Below, in pieces: positions 17,642-25,869 of a stretch of DNA of 64,000 bases. A model generated the notes under the pieces. It did not search any database. It worked only from the letters and a program-made list of their open reading frames with translations, and was not told the DNA's origin. A program made the position numbers and the translations under genes. Each line of letters begins with the position of its first letter. Positions within the stretch are counted from its first letter, which is position 1. The stretch spans positions 8,431,001 to 8,495,000 of the forward strand of contig NZ_CP051006.1 in NCBI RefSeq assembly GCF_014673495.1, read 5' to 3'. Origin of the DNA: Streptomyces griseofuscus (GTDB taxonomy: Bacteria; Actinomycetota; Actinomycetes; Streptomycetales; Streptomycetaceae).

Positions 17642-17669
17642 GACGGTATTGGCGCAGACCAATACCGTC
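17642..17669. promoter_or_regulatory. 11-bp inverted repeat resembling a DasR (dre) site
   Basis: GACGGTATTGG and CCAATACCGTC are separated by six bases. Its centre, ATTGGCGCAGACCAAT (17649-17664), matches 11 of 16 positions of the dre consensus ACTGGTCTAGACCAGT. It lies in the 404-bp divergent region between the GH16 gene (start 17494) and the beta-helix lectin gene (start 17899), where both promoters must be. The rest of this gap shows no gene. Confidence 0.45.
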
Positions 17670-17898
17670 AAGACCACTGTCCCCATGTCACGGGGGTTGA
17701 CGGAGATTGTCGACCGGCTCTAATTTCACGGCTTGTAAAAAGCGGTAAGACGAGCACGGCAGCTGGATCCGGCAGGCGCTGCACCCCCCACCTCACCCGC
17801 ACGACTGATCGCCCGTTTCCCCCTGGCTCCCCCCCACCCCTCAGGGCGACGGTCCGTCATGTCTGCAAGCCACTTCACTCCCGGAAGGGACTCGCCTC

Positions 17899-20100
17899 GT
17901 GCCTCTCTCGTCCCACCGCCACCGCCACCGCCGGTCGCGCGCACCCCTGGCCATGGCACTGGCGGCCGCCCTGGCCGTGGTCGGCGCCCTCGTGGCCGTC
18001 GACTCGGGCCCGGCCAGTGCCGCGACCGCGGGCGCCCTGACCAACCTCGGCAACGGCAAGTGCCTCGATGTCACCGACGGGTCGACCGCCGACGGCACCC
18101 CGGCCCAGATGTGGTCATGCGCACCGGGCCCCAACCAGAGCTGGACGCTGAACGGCGACGGCTCCCTGACCGCGCTGGGCAAATGCCTGGACCTGGTGAA
18201 CAACGGCACGACCAACGGCACCGCGGTGCACATGTGGACCTGCTACAGCACCGTGGCCACCCAGAAGTGGAAGCTCACCGCGGCCGGCGACCTGGTCAAC
18301 ACGGCCGCCGGCAGATGCCTGGACATCAAGGACGGCAACAACGCCGACGGCGCCCGCCTCCAGATCTGGGACTGCGCCGGCACCGGCAACCAGAAGTGGA
18401 GCTACGCGGGCTCCACGGCCCCGACGCCCCCCACCACACCGCCCCCCACCTCTCCCTCGGGCAAGGACCCCGACCTCGGCCCGAACACGGTGATCTTCGA
18501 CCCCTCGATGTCCGCGTCGTCCATCCAGTCCAAGCTCAACAGCATCTTCAGCCAGCAGCAGTCCAACCAGTTCGGCTCCCAGCGCTACGCCGTGCTGTTC
18601 AAGCCGGGCTCGTACGACGCGGACGTCAACGTCGGCTTCTACACCCAGGTCGCGGGGCTCGGTCCGACTCCGGACTCGGTGAACATCAATGGTGCCGTGC
18701 ATGCCGAGGCCGACTGGATGGGCGGCAACGCCACCTGCAACTTCTGGCGTGACGCCGAGAACATGTCGGTCACCCCGACCGGCGGCAGCGACCGCTGGGC
18801 GGTCTCCCAGGCCGCCCCGTACCGGCGCATGCATGTGCGCGGCGACCTCAAGCTGGACGACGGCGGCTGGTCCAGCGGCGGCTTCATCTCCGACTCCAAG
18901 ATCGACGGACAGATCCAGTCCGGCAGCCAGCAGCAGTTCCTGACCAAGAACAGCCGGATGGGCTCCTGGTCCGGCTCCAACTGGAACATGGTGTTCGTCG
19001 GCGACCAGGGCGCCCCGGGTCAGTCCTTCCCGACGTACACCAACGTCTCCTCCGCGCCGGTCAACCGCGAGAAGCCGTACCTCTACATCGACGGTTCCGG
19101 TGCCTGGCAGGTCTTCGTGCCCGCCGCGCAGACCAACGCCTCCGCGACGACCTGGAGCGGCAAGACCGAGGCCGGGACCTCGATACCGCTCAGCCAGTTC
19201 TACATCGCCAAGCCCGGCGCGACCGCGGCCGACATGAACGCCGCTCTGGCCGCCGGAAAGAACCTGCTGGTCACACCTGGTGTCTACCACCTCGACCAGA
19301 CGCTCGACGTCACCCGGCCCGACACCGTGGTGCTCGGCCTTGGCCTGGCCACCCTGGTCCCGGACAACGGCATCACCGCGCTGAGCACCGCCGACGTCGA
19401 CGGCATCAAGATCGCCGGTCTGCTCGTCGACGCGGGCACCACCAACTCCCAGACCCTGATGCGGATCGGCCCGAACGGCACGTCGGCCGGTCACGCGGCG
19501 GACCCGACGACCCTGAGCGACGTGTTCTTCCGGATCGGCGGCGCCACCGTCGGCAAGGCCACCCAGTCCCTGGTCGTCAACACCAGCAATACGATCATCG
19601 ACCACACCTGGATCTGGCGCGCCGACCACGGCAACGGCGGCACGGTCGGCTGGACCACCAACACCGCCGACACCGGCCTGGTCGTCAACGGCGCCGACGT
19701 CACCGCGTACGGGCTGTTCGTCGAGCACCTGCGCAAGACCGACGTCATCTGGAACGGCAACGGCGGTCGGACGTACTTCTTCCAGAACGAGCTGCCCTAC
19801 GACCCGCCGGACCAGGCCGCCTTCAAGAACGGCTCCACCAACGGCTATCCCGCCTACAAGGTCGCCGACTCCGTCACCAGCCACGAGGCGTGGGGCCTGG
19901 GCAGCTACGCCTACTTCAACGTCAACCCCTCGATCGTGGAGGACCACTCCTTCGAGGTGCCGGGGACCTCCGGGGTGAAGTTCCACGACATGGTGACCGT
20001 CGTCCTCGGCGGCGCGGGCACCATCAGCCACATCGTCAACAGCACCGGCGCGACCGTCACACCGAGCAACAACGTGGCGTACCTGACGAACTACCCGTAG
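17899..20100 (+). CDS. Secreted ricin-lectin protein with right-handed beta-helix domain (often mislabelled 'adenylyl cyclase')
   Basis: A 733-aa exported protein with a GTG start, GGAAGGGA eight bases upstream and a signal peptide (~1-42). Residues ~44-172 are a ricin-type trefoil with three QxW repeats ('NQSWTL', 'TQKWKL', 'NQKWSY'). A Pro/Thr linker leads to a ~550-residue domain: 'VIFDPSMSASSIQSKLN', 'FKPGSYDADVNVGFYTQVAGLG', 'NATCNFWRDAENMSV', then repeats with 'NTIIDHTWIWRADHG' and 'GLFVEHLRKTDVIW'. The pattern is that of a parallel beta-helix, as in pectate-lyase-like and GH55-type enzymes. No class III cyclase motif is visible, so the database label for this family is not supported. 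It is the first gene of a three-gene run to 22842 with gaps of 50 and 58 bp. Confidence 0.75.
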   Translation: MPLSSHRHRHRRSRAPLAMALAAALAVVGALVAVDSGPASAATAGALTNLGNGKCLDVTDGSTADGTPAQMWSCAPGPNQSWTLNGDGSLTALGKCLDLVNNGTTNGTAVHMWTCYSTVATQKWKLTAAGDLVNTAAGRCLDIKDGNNADGARLQIWDCAGTGNQKWSYAGSTAPTPPTTPPPTSPSGKDPDLGPNTVIFDPSMSASSIQSKLNSIFSQQQSNQFGSQRYAVLFKPGSYDADVNVGFYTQVAGLGPTPDSVNINGAVHAEADWMGGNATCNFWRDAENMSVTPTGGSDRWAVSQAAPYRRMHVRGDLKLDDGGWSSGGFISDSKIDGQIQSGSQQQFLTKNSRMGSWSGSNWNMVFVGDQGAPGQSFPTYTNVSSAPVNREKPYLYIDGSGAWQVFVPAAQTNASATTWSGKTEAGTSIPLSQFYIAKPGATAADMNAALAAGKNLLVTPGVYHLDQTLDVTRPDTVVLGLGLATLVPDNGITALSTADVDGIKIAGLLVDAGTTNSQTLMRIGPNGTSAGHAADPTTLSDVFFRIGGATVGKATQSLVVNTSNTIIDHTWIWRADHGNGGTVGWTTNTADTGLVVNGADVTAYGLFVEHLRKTDVIWNGNGGRTYFFQNELPYDPPDQAAFKNGSTNGYPAYKVADSVTSHEAWGLGSYAYFNVNPSIVEDHSFEVPGTSGVKFHDMVTVVLGGAGTISHIVNSTGATVTPSNNVAYLTNYP

Positions 20101-20150
20101 CCGCACCGAGCGCGGGACACCCCCACACAGCCGTGCCAGGAGGACCCCCC

Positions 20151-21539
20151 ATGATACGTACCCTCAGAAGATGGTTGGCCGCCTCGATCTGCGTCCTTCC
20201 GCTGGCCGCGGGCGGCCTTCTCACCACCGCCGGGACGGCATCGGCGGCCGCCAACCCCGGCCCCGGCTTCCCGGCCCACTACTCCGCCCCGTACGCGGAG
20301 ATGTGGAACGACCCGTCCACGCTCATGAACGCGTACAACGCGACCGGGAACAAGTACTACACACTCGCCTTCATCATCAGCCAGGGCACCTGCAACGCCA
20401 CCATCAACGGTGACACGCCCGTCACCGACTCCGGCTGGAACAACGCCATCAACAGTCTGCGCGCGGCCGGCGGCGACGTCATCGCCTCCTTCGGGGGTGC
20501 GAGCGGCTCCGAGCTCGCCTCGTGCGGCACGGTCGCGGCCATGCAGGCCCAGTACAAGAAGGTCATCGACCAGTTCAACCTGACCCGCGTCGACCTGGAC
20601 ATCGAGGGCGGCACCCTGGACGACACCGCCGCCAACGACCGGCGCAACCAGGCGCTCGCCAACCTCCAGCAGGACTACGCCGCCCAGGGCAAGAAGCTGG
20701 ACGTGGACTACACGCTGCCCGTCAGCCCGAACGGCCTGGAGTCAGGCGGCGTCGCCCTCCTCCAGAACGCCAAGAGCCACAATCTGAACGTCAACCTGGT
20801 CAACATCATGACCATGGACTACGGGCCGGCGATGGACATGGGGCAGGCCGCGATCAGCGCGGCCAACGGCCTGCACAGCCAGCTCGGGCAGATCTGGAAC
20901 ACCAAGACCTCCGCCCAGCTGTGGGCCATGGAGGGCAACTGCCCGATGATCGGCGTGAACGACACCAGCGCCGAGGTGTTCACCGTCCAGGACGCCCAGG
21001 AACTGGAGTCCTTCGCGGCCGCCAACGGTATCCAGGAGCTGACCTTCTGGGCGCTCAGCCGGGACAACCAGGGCTCCAGCGGCACCGCGCAGAGCGACCA
21101 CCAGTTCACCAACATCTTCAAGGCCGTCACCGGCGGCGGCTCCACGCCGCCCCCGACCGGTGGCACCACGCCCATCCATGGCTACGGCGGCAAGTGCGTC
21201 GACGTCGCCGGGGCCAACTCGGCCAACGGCACCCCGGTCACCCTGTACACCTGCAACGGCACGAGCGCACAGCAGTGGACGCACAGCGGCAACACCCTCG
21301 GCGCGCTGGGCAAGTGCCTCGACGTCACCGCGGCCGGCACGGCCAACGGCACCAAGGTCCAGCTCTACGACTGCAACGGGACCAACGCCCAGGCCTGGAC
21401 GACCGGTTCGAACGGCAGCCTGGTCAACACCGGTTCGGGCAAGTGCCTGGACGACACCGACTGGAGCACGGCCGACGGCAACCAACTCCAGATCTGGACC
21501 TGCACCGGCTCCGCGAACCAGAGCTGGACGCTGGGCTGA
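20151..21539 (+). CDS. Secreted GH18 chitinase with ricin-type lectin domain
   Basis: A 462-aa exported enzyme. A signal peptide (~1-34, 'LTTAGTASAAAN') precedes a GH18 TIM-barrel (~38-325). The catalytic strand is 'VDLDIEGG' with E152 as the acid/base of the D-x-D-x-E motif; upstream 'VIASFGGASG' and downstream 'VNIMTMDYG' match the other family signatures, and 'LTFWALSRD' ends the barrel. A short 'TPPPTGG' linker joins a ricin-type trefoil (~340-462) with 'GGKCVDVAGANSANGT', 'AQQWTHS', 'AQAWTT' and 'NQSWTLG'. It would cut chitin to chitobiose outside the cell. AGGAGG lies before the ATG. Close spacing to the genes on both sides suggests co-transcription. Confidence 0.92.
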   Translation: MIRTLRRWLAASICVLPLAAGGLLTTAGTASAAANPGPGFPAHYSAPYAEMWNDPSTLMNAYNATGNKYYTLAFIISQGTCNATINGDTPVTDSGWNNAINSLRAAGGDVIASFGGASGSELASCGTVAAMQAQYKKVIDQFNLTRVDLDIEGGTLDDTAANDRRNQALANLQQDYAAQGKKLDVDYTLPVSPNGLESGGVALLQNAKSHNLNVNLVNIMTMDYGPAMDMGQAAISAANGLHSQLGQIWNTKTSAQLWAMEGNCPMIGVNDTSAEVFTVQDAQELESFAAANGIQELTFWALSRDNQGSSGTAQSDHQFTNIFKAVTGGGSTPPPTGGTTPIHGYGGKCVDVAGANSANGTPVTLYTCNGTSAQQWTHSGNTLGALGKCLDVTAAGTANGTKVQLYDCNGTNAQAWTTGSNGSLVNTGSGKCLDDTDWSTADGNQLQIWTCTGSANQSWTLG

Positions 21540-21597
21540 CAACCGCCGGCCCACCGGCGCCCCTTGTCCCGACCCCCCCACACAAGGAAGACCCCCC

Positions 21598-22842
21598 ATG
21601 GTCAGAACCAGCATCCGGCTTCCCCGCACCATGGTCCGCCTGCTCGCCCTGCTGGCCGTCGTGCTCGGCGTCCTGGCTGTCCCCGCCCACCGGGCCCAGG
21701 GCGCCACGCCGTTCAAGATCCTGGCGTTCTACGACGGCACCTACGACGCCGCGCACATCAGCTTCGTCCACGAGGCCAACGCGTGGTTCCCGCAGCAGGC
21801 GGCGGCGAACGGCTACTCGTACACCGCGACCAACGACTGGAGCCAGCTGAACACGGCGAACCTGGCGAAGTACCAGGTCGTCATGTTCCTGGACAACTAT
21901 CCGCAGACCGCGGCCCAGCGCAGCGCGTTCCAGACGTACATGAACAACGGCGGCGCCTGGATGGGCTTCCATGTGTCGGCGTACAACGACCAGACGCCCA
22001 GCGACTGGTCCTGGTACCACGAGACCTTTCTCGGCACCGGCACGTTCCGGTCCAACACCTGGGGGCCGACCGCCGAGACGCTGAGGATCGAGGACCCGAA
22101 CCACCCGGCGGCGGCGGGCCTGCCCCCGACGATCACCTCGTCGGTCAGCGAGTGGTACAGCTGGCAGTACGACCTGCGGAAGAATCCGGACATCGACATC
22201 CTGGCGTCGATGGACCAGTCGACCTTCCCGGTCGGCACGGACCCCAACCAGTCCTGGAACAGCGGCTACTACCCGATCGTATGGTCGAACCGTAACTACA
22301 AGATGATCTACAACAACTTCGGCCACAACGCCATGGACTACGCCACGAACACGACGCTGTCGTCGACGTTCGGCAGCGCCGAGCAGAACAAGCTCTTGCT
22401 TCAGGGGCTGCGCTGGCTCGGCGGCGCGTCCGGCCCGGTCACCCCGCCGCCCGGCGGCGCTTCGGGCGCGATCAAGGGCATCGGCGGCAAGTGCGTGGAC
22501 GTCGCCGGGGCGAACTCGGCCAACGGCACGGCCGTCCAGCTCTACGACTGCAACGGCACCGGCGCCCAGACCTGGACCGCCGGCTCCGACGGGACGCTAC
22601 GGGCGCTGGGCAAGTGCCTGGACGTCACGGCGGCCGGTACGGCCAACGGCACGAAGGTGCAGCTGTACGACTGCAACGGCACCGGCTCCCAGATCTGGCG
22701 CGGGGGCGGCGACGGCTCGCTGGTGAACCCCCAGTCGGGCAAGTGCCTCGACGCCACCGACCAGAGCTCGGCCAACGGCACCCGGTTGCAGATCTGGTCC
22801 TGCACCGGATCCGCCAACCAGACCTGGACACTGCCGTCCTGA
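21598..22842 (+). CDS. Secreted ThuA-domain protein with ricin-type lectin domain
   Basis: A 414-aa exported protein. A signal peptide (~1-36, 'LLALLAVVLGVLAVPAH') precedes a ThuA-like class I glutamine-amidotransferase fold (~40-275: 'KILAFYDGTYDAAH', 'YQVVMFLDNYP', 'GGAWMGFHVSAYND', 'WYSWQYDLR', 'KMIYNNFGHNAMDY'). A linker leads to a ricin-type trefoil (~290-414), closely related to that of the preceding chitinase ('LGKCLDVTAAGTANGTKV' in both). ThuA proteins are linked to trehalose and sugar metabolism, but secreted ThuA-lectin fusions have no established reaction. AAGGAAG lies before the ATG. Last gene of the 17899-22842 run. Confidence 0.85.
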   Translation: MVRTSIRLPRTMVRLLALLAVVLGVLAVPAHRAQGATPFKILAFYDGTYDAAHISFVHEANAWFPQQAAANGYSYTATNDWSQLNTANLAKYQVVMFLDNYPQTAAQRSAFQTYMNNGGAWMGFHVSAYNDQTPSDWSWYHETFLGTGTFRSNTWGPTAETLRIEDPNHPAAAGLPPTITSSVSEWYSWQYDLRKNPDIDILASMDQSTFPVGTDPNQSWNSGYYPIVWSNRNYKMIYNNFGHNAMDYATNTTLSSTFGSAEQNKLLLQGLRWLGGASGPVTPPPGGASGAIKGIGGKCVDVAGANSANGTAVQLYDCNGTGAQTWTAGSDGTLRALGKCLDVTAAGTANGTKVQLYDCNGTGSQIWRGGGDGSLVNPQSGKCLDATDQSSANGTRLQIWSCTGSANQTWTLPS

Positions 22843-22861
22843 GCCCGTACGCGCTCGGCGG

Positions 22862-23758
22862 TCAACCGGCGAACGAGGCGCCCGCGAGGGCCAGCAGCGA
22901 GCGTACGGCCGGGTCGGCGTGCGGCCGGTGCAGGGCCGCGAGGGTGGTGGTGAGTTCGGGAGCCTCGTCGGTGAGCGGGAGGAAACGGACGCCCGGGAAG
23001 GAGAGCGCGGCGGTGTGCTCGGGGGCGAGGGTGACGCACAGGCCGGAGGCGACATAGCTGAGCAGGCCGGGCAGATCGTCGGCGTGGGCGCGGACGGTGG
23101 GCACGAAACCCGCGCGGTCGCAGGCCAGGAGCGCGCGCTGGGCCAGTTGTTGGAGCGGCCCGTCGCCGGCGAGGGCGAAGGAGTCCTCGCGCAGGTCGGC
23201 CAGGGAGAGACGGCCGGCCCCGGCGCGGCGGTGGGCCACGGGCAGGGCGGCGGCCAGGCGTTCCCCGGTGAGCCGGTGGACGGTCAGGTCCTCGATGTCG
23301 GGTGGGGGCTGGCGTACCAGCGCGAGTTCCACGGTGCCGCTGCGGACGAGATCGATCAGGGCCGCGGTGGACCCCTGGCGCAAGTGCAGGCGCAGACCCG
23401 GCAGTTGCTCGGCGGCGTCGGCGAGCAGACGCGGCAGATGCCAGTGGCCGAGGCTGTTGACGAAGCCGATGTTCAGCTCGCCCTCGGCTCCGGAGGCGAT
23501 CCGGCGGGCGCGGGCGACGGCGGACTCCTGGGCGTCGAGGATCCGCCGGGCGTCGGCCGCGAAGGCCTCACCGGCGGGGGTGAGGCTGACGCCTTGACTG
23601 CTGCGGGTGCACAGCCGGGTGCCGATGATTCTCTCCAGGCGCTGCACCGCCTGGCTGAGCGGGGGCTGACTCATCATCAGGCGGCTTGCCGCGCGACCGA
23701 AATGCTTCTCCTCGGCCAGCACGGTGAACTGTTCCAGCAGGCGGGGCGTGAGATCCAT
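22862..23758 (-). CDS. LysR-family transcriptional regulator
   Basis: A 298-aa regulator. Residues ~1-62 are the winged HTH ('LLEQFTVLAEEKHFGRAASR', 'SQPPLSQAVQRLERIIG', 'LCTRSSQGVSLTPAG'). The effector domain follows ('LNIGFVNSLGHWHLPRLL', 'LALVRQPPPD'). The form is that of the CatR/BenM subgroup, which senses aromatic or acyl intermediates. It lies 90 bp downstream of the acyl-CoA dehydrogenase genes on the same strand, so it is the likely regulator of that CoA-ester cluster. Only 19 bp separate its stop from that of the ThuA gene, with no clear terminator between them. Confidence 0.9.
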   Translation of the reverse strand: MDLTPRLLEQFTVLAEEKHFGRAASRLMMSQPPLSQAVQRLERIIGTRLCTRSSQGVSLTPAGEAFAADARRILDAQESAVARARRIASGAEGELNIGFVNSLGHWHLPRLLADAAEQLPGLRLHLRQGSTAALIDLVRSGTVELALVRQPPPDIEDLTVHRLTGERLAAALPVAHRRAGAGRLSLADLREDSFALAGDGPLQQLAQRALLACDRAGFVPTVRAHADDLPGLLSYVASGLCVTLAPEHTAALSFPGVRFLPLTDEAPELTTTLAALHRPHADPAVRSLLALAGASFAG

Positions 23759-23847
23759 GAGGTGAGCGTAGATCGGGTGGTGGACGGTGAGTAGTGGCGG
23801 CGGGACGCACGGACCACGGCTGGGCCGGGGTCCGTGCGACCGCGGGG

Positions 23848-24735
23848 TCAGACGGCGAGCAGCGCCCAGACGTCGTCCGCGGCGAGCGCCGCCCGGCCCA
23901 GCAGGGCGGTCCAGTGGGACTCGTCGCCGTCCTCGTCCCGCCAGGACCACAACCGGGTGGTGGCGAACCGCAGTTCGCTGAGCTGGGTGAAGCCGATGGC
24001 GCCGTGCAACTGGTGGGCGATACGGGCGATCTCGGCGACCGAGGCGGAGGCCTGTGCCTTGGCGGCCGCCACGCCGACCGGCGACAGCTCGCGAGCGGCG
24101 GCGTCCACCGCGGCGCGGACCAGCGCGGACTCCTCGATCAGGCGGGCCTCCTCCTGCTTGACGGCCTGGAAGTGGCTGAGCGGGCGGCCGAACTGGACGC
24201 GGGTGGTGGTGTGTCGGGCCGTCAGCTCGACGCAGCGCTCGGCGGCGCCCGCGATCAGCGCGGCACGGGCGAGGGCGGCACGGAGTCCGGCCTCGGCCAG
24301 CTCGGCCGGGGTGAGCGGGCGGACGTCGTCGGCGGCCACCGCGTAGTCGTGCAGCTGGAGGGTGTCCCGGGGCTCGCCGGCGAGGTTGGTGCCGGGCACC
24401 GCGGTGGCACGGGCCGGGTCGACCGGGAACAGTACGGGCCCGCGCGGGCCCTCGGTCAGTACGAGCACGGTGGACGTGGCGCCGTACGGCACCCGGGGCA
24501 GGGTGCCCGAGACCCGGAGCGCCGCGTCCTGCCCCGAGGTGCCGATCGGGCCGACCCGGGTGACGGCGGGGTGGGCGTACGCGAGCGAGAGGCCGTCGGC
24601 GATCGCGACAGTCGACGGGCCCTCGGGGAGGACGACGTCGAGGTGCCCGAGCACGGTCTCGGCGAACGGGCCGGGCCCGGCGAGGCGGCCCGCCTCGCAC
24701 AGGGCGGCGACGCGGGTGGCGAGGGTGGTGGTCAT
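23848..24735 (-). CDS. Acyl-CoA dehydrogenase-like small subunit
   Basis: A 295-aa acyl-CoA dehydrogenase-fold protein, shorter than the usual ~380 aa. The N-terminal helical part is reduced; the beta-domain ('VAIADGLSLAY', 'GATSTVLVLTEG') and the C-terminal helical bundle ('ERCVELTARHTTTRVQFGRPLSHFQAVKQEEA' in two parts, 'HQLHGAIGFTQLSELRFATTRLW') are clear. Its ATG overlaps the stop of the larger partner (ATGA), so the two are translationally coupled. In actinobacteria such long/short pairs form alpha2-beta2 acyl-CoA dehydrogenases that act on steroid or other bulky side-chain CoA esters; that role here is an inference. Same cluster as the CoA-transferases. Confidence 0.85.
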   Translation of the reverse strand: MTTTLATRVAALCEAGRLAGPGPFAETVLGHLDVVLPEGPSTVAIADGLSLAYAHPAVTRVGPIGTSGQDAALRVSGTLPRVPYGATSTVLVLTEGPRGPVLFPVDPARATAVPGTNLAGEPRDTLQLHDYAVAADDVRPLTPAELAEAGLRAALARAALIAGAAERCVELTARHTTTRVQFGRPLSHFQAVKQEEARLIEESALVRAAVDAAARELSPVGVAAAKAQASASVAEIARIAHQLHGAIGFTQLSELRFATTRLWSWRDEDGDESHWTALLGRAALAADDVWALLAV

Positions 24736-25865
24736 GACTGCCGCTCCAGACCGCGGGTGATGATGCCGCGAAGGATCTCGTTGGTGCCGCCGCGCAGGGT
24801 GTAGCCGGGACTGTGCAGCAGCGCGTAGGCGAGGTGGTGAGGGTAGGAGCCGGGCGTGGCCCCGGTATCGGCGGTGCGGGGCAGGATGCGCCGCACCTCG
24901 TGCACGAGGTCGCCCTCCAGCCGTGTCCCCAGGTCCTTGACCAGCGCGGCCCGCACATCGGCGGGGCGACCCGCGTCCAGCGCGTCGGCGACGCCGAGCG
25001 AGAGCTGCCGTATCGCGGAGATCCGGGCGAGCAGGGCGCCGAGCCGGGCCTGCTGATCGGGGGTGGCGGCGCCCCGGCGCAGTTCGCGGGTCAGCGAGAC
25101 CAGCAGCGGGAAGGTGGAGAGGTAGCGCTCGGGTCCGCTGCGTTCGAAGGCCAGCTCGCCGGTGACCTGCTTCCAGCCGTCGCCCTCCTGGCCGAGCAGC
25201 ATGTCGTCGGGGACCTCGACGCCGTCGAGGTGGAACCAGTTGAAGGTGTGCTCGCCGGTCAGCAGGTGGATCGGCTCGGTGCGTACGCCGGGGGCGCGCA
25301 GGTCCACGATGAACTGGCTGAGCCCCTGGTGCCGGTCCTCGTGCTCACCGGTACGGGCCAGCACGATCGCGTAGTCGTTGACATGCGCGCCGCCGGTCCA
25401 CTTCTTCGTACCGGTCAGCCGCCAGCCGCCGGGCACCCGCTCGGCGCGGGTGCGCACATTGGCGAGGTCGGAGCCGGCCTCCTGCTCGCTCATGCCGATG
25501 GAGAAGAAGCAGCGCCCGGCCGCGATGGCGGGCAGGAACCGCTGTCTCTGCTCCTCGGTCCCATGGGCCAGGATCGAGGGCCCGGCCTGGCGGTCGGCGA
25601 CCCAGTGCGCGGAGACGGGCGCCCCGGCGGCGAGCAGTTCCTCGATCACGACGACGCGGGCGGCGAATCCGCGCCCGCCACCCCCGTATCGGGGCGGCAG
25701 CGCCATGCCGACCCAGCCGCGCCCGGCGAGCCGGCGGCTGAAGTCCGGGTCCCAGCCGGTCAGCCAGGAGTCGGGGCGGCCGAGCACGGTGCCGCGGGCG
25801 CGCTCCTCGGCGAGGAAGTCCCGTACCTCCCCGCGCAGTTTGCGGGTGTCGTTGGTCTCGGTCAT
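24732..25865 (-). CDS. Acyl-CoA dehydrogenase large subunit
   Basis: A 377-aa full-length acyl-CoA dehydrogenase: N-terminal helices with 'GWVGMALPPRYGGGGRGFA', the flavin-contacting 'FFSIGMSEQEAGSDLANVRT' and 'WRLTGTKKWTGGAHVNDYAIVLART' region (as two pieces), and the C-terminal 'LRGGTNEILRGIITRGL' FAD/dimer motif. The usual catalytic Glu just before 'GTNEI' is Gly here, so the base may sit elsewhere, as in the isovaleryl- or FadE-type enzymes. It oxidises an acyl-CoA to the enoyl-CoA in the cytoplasm. It sits 4 bp after the CoA-transferase stop and overlaps the small subunit, forming one operon 27027-23848. Confidence 0.9.
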   Translation of the reverse strand: MTETNDTRKLRGEVRDFLAEERARGTVLGRPDSWLTGWDPDFSRRLAGRGWVGMALPPRYGGGGRGFAARVVVIEELLAAGAPVSAHWVADRQAGPSILAHGTEEQRQRFLPAIAAGRCFFSIGMSEQEAGSDLANVRTRAERVPGGWRLTGTKKWTGGAHVNDYAIVLARTGEHEDRHQGLSQFIVDLRAPGVRTEPIHLLTGEHTFNWFHLDGVEVPDDMLLGQEGDGWKQVTGELAFERSGPERYLSTFPLLVSLTRELRRGAATPDQQARLGALLARISAIRQLSLGVADALDAGRPADVRAALVKDLGTRLEGDLVHEVRRILPRTADTGATPGSYPHHLAYALLHSPGYTLRGGTNEILRGIITRGLERQS

Positions 25866-25869
25866 GGAA

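Noticed and set aside
17899..20100. Adenylate cyclase function for the beta-helix lectin protein
   Set aside because: No cyclase catalytic Asp/Lys motifs seen; the exported, lectin-bearing context argues against it.
18115..20106. 663-codon minus-strand ORF opposite the beta-helix lectin gene
   Set aside because: Val/Gly/Arg-rich shadow; the plus strand has a signal peptide and lectin motifs.
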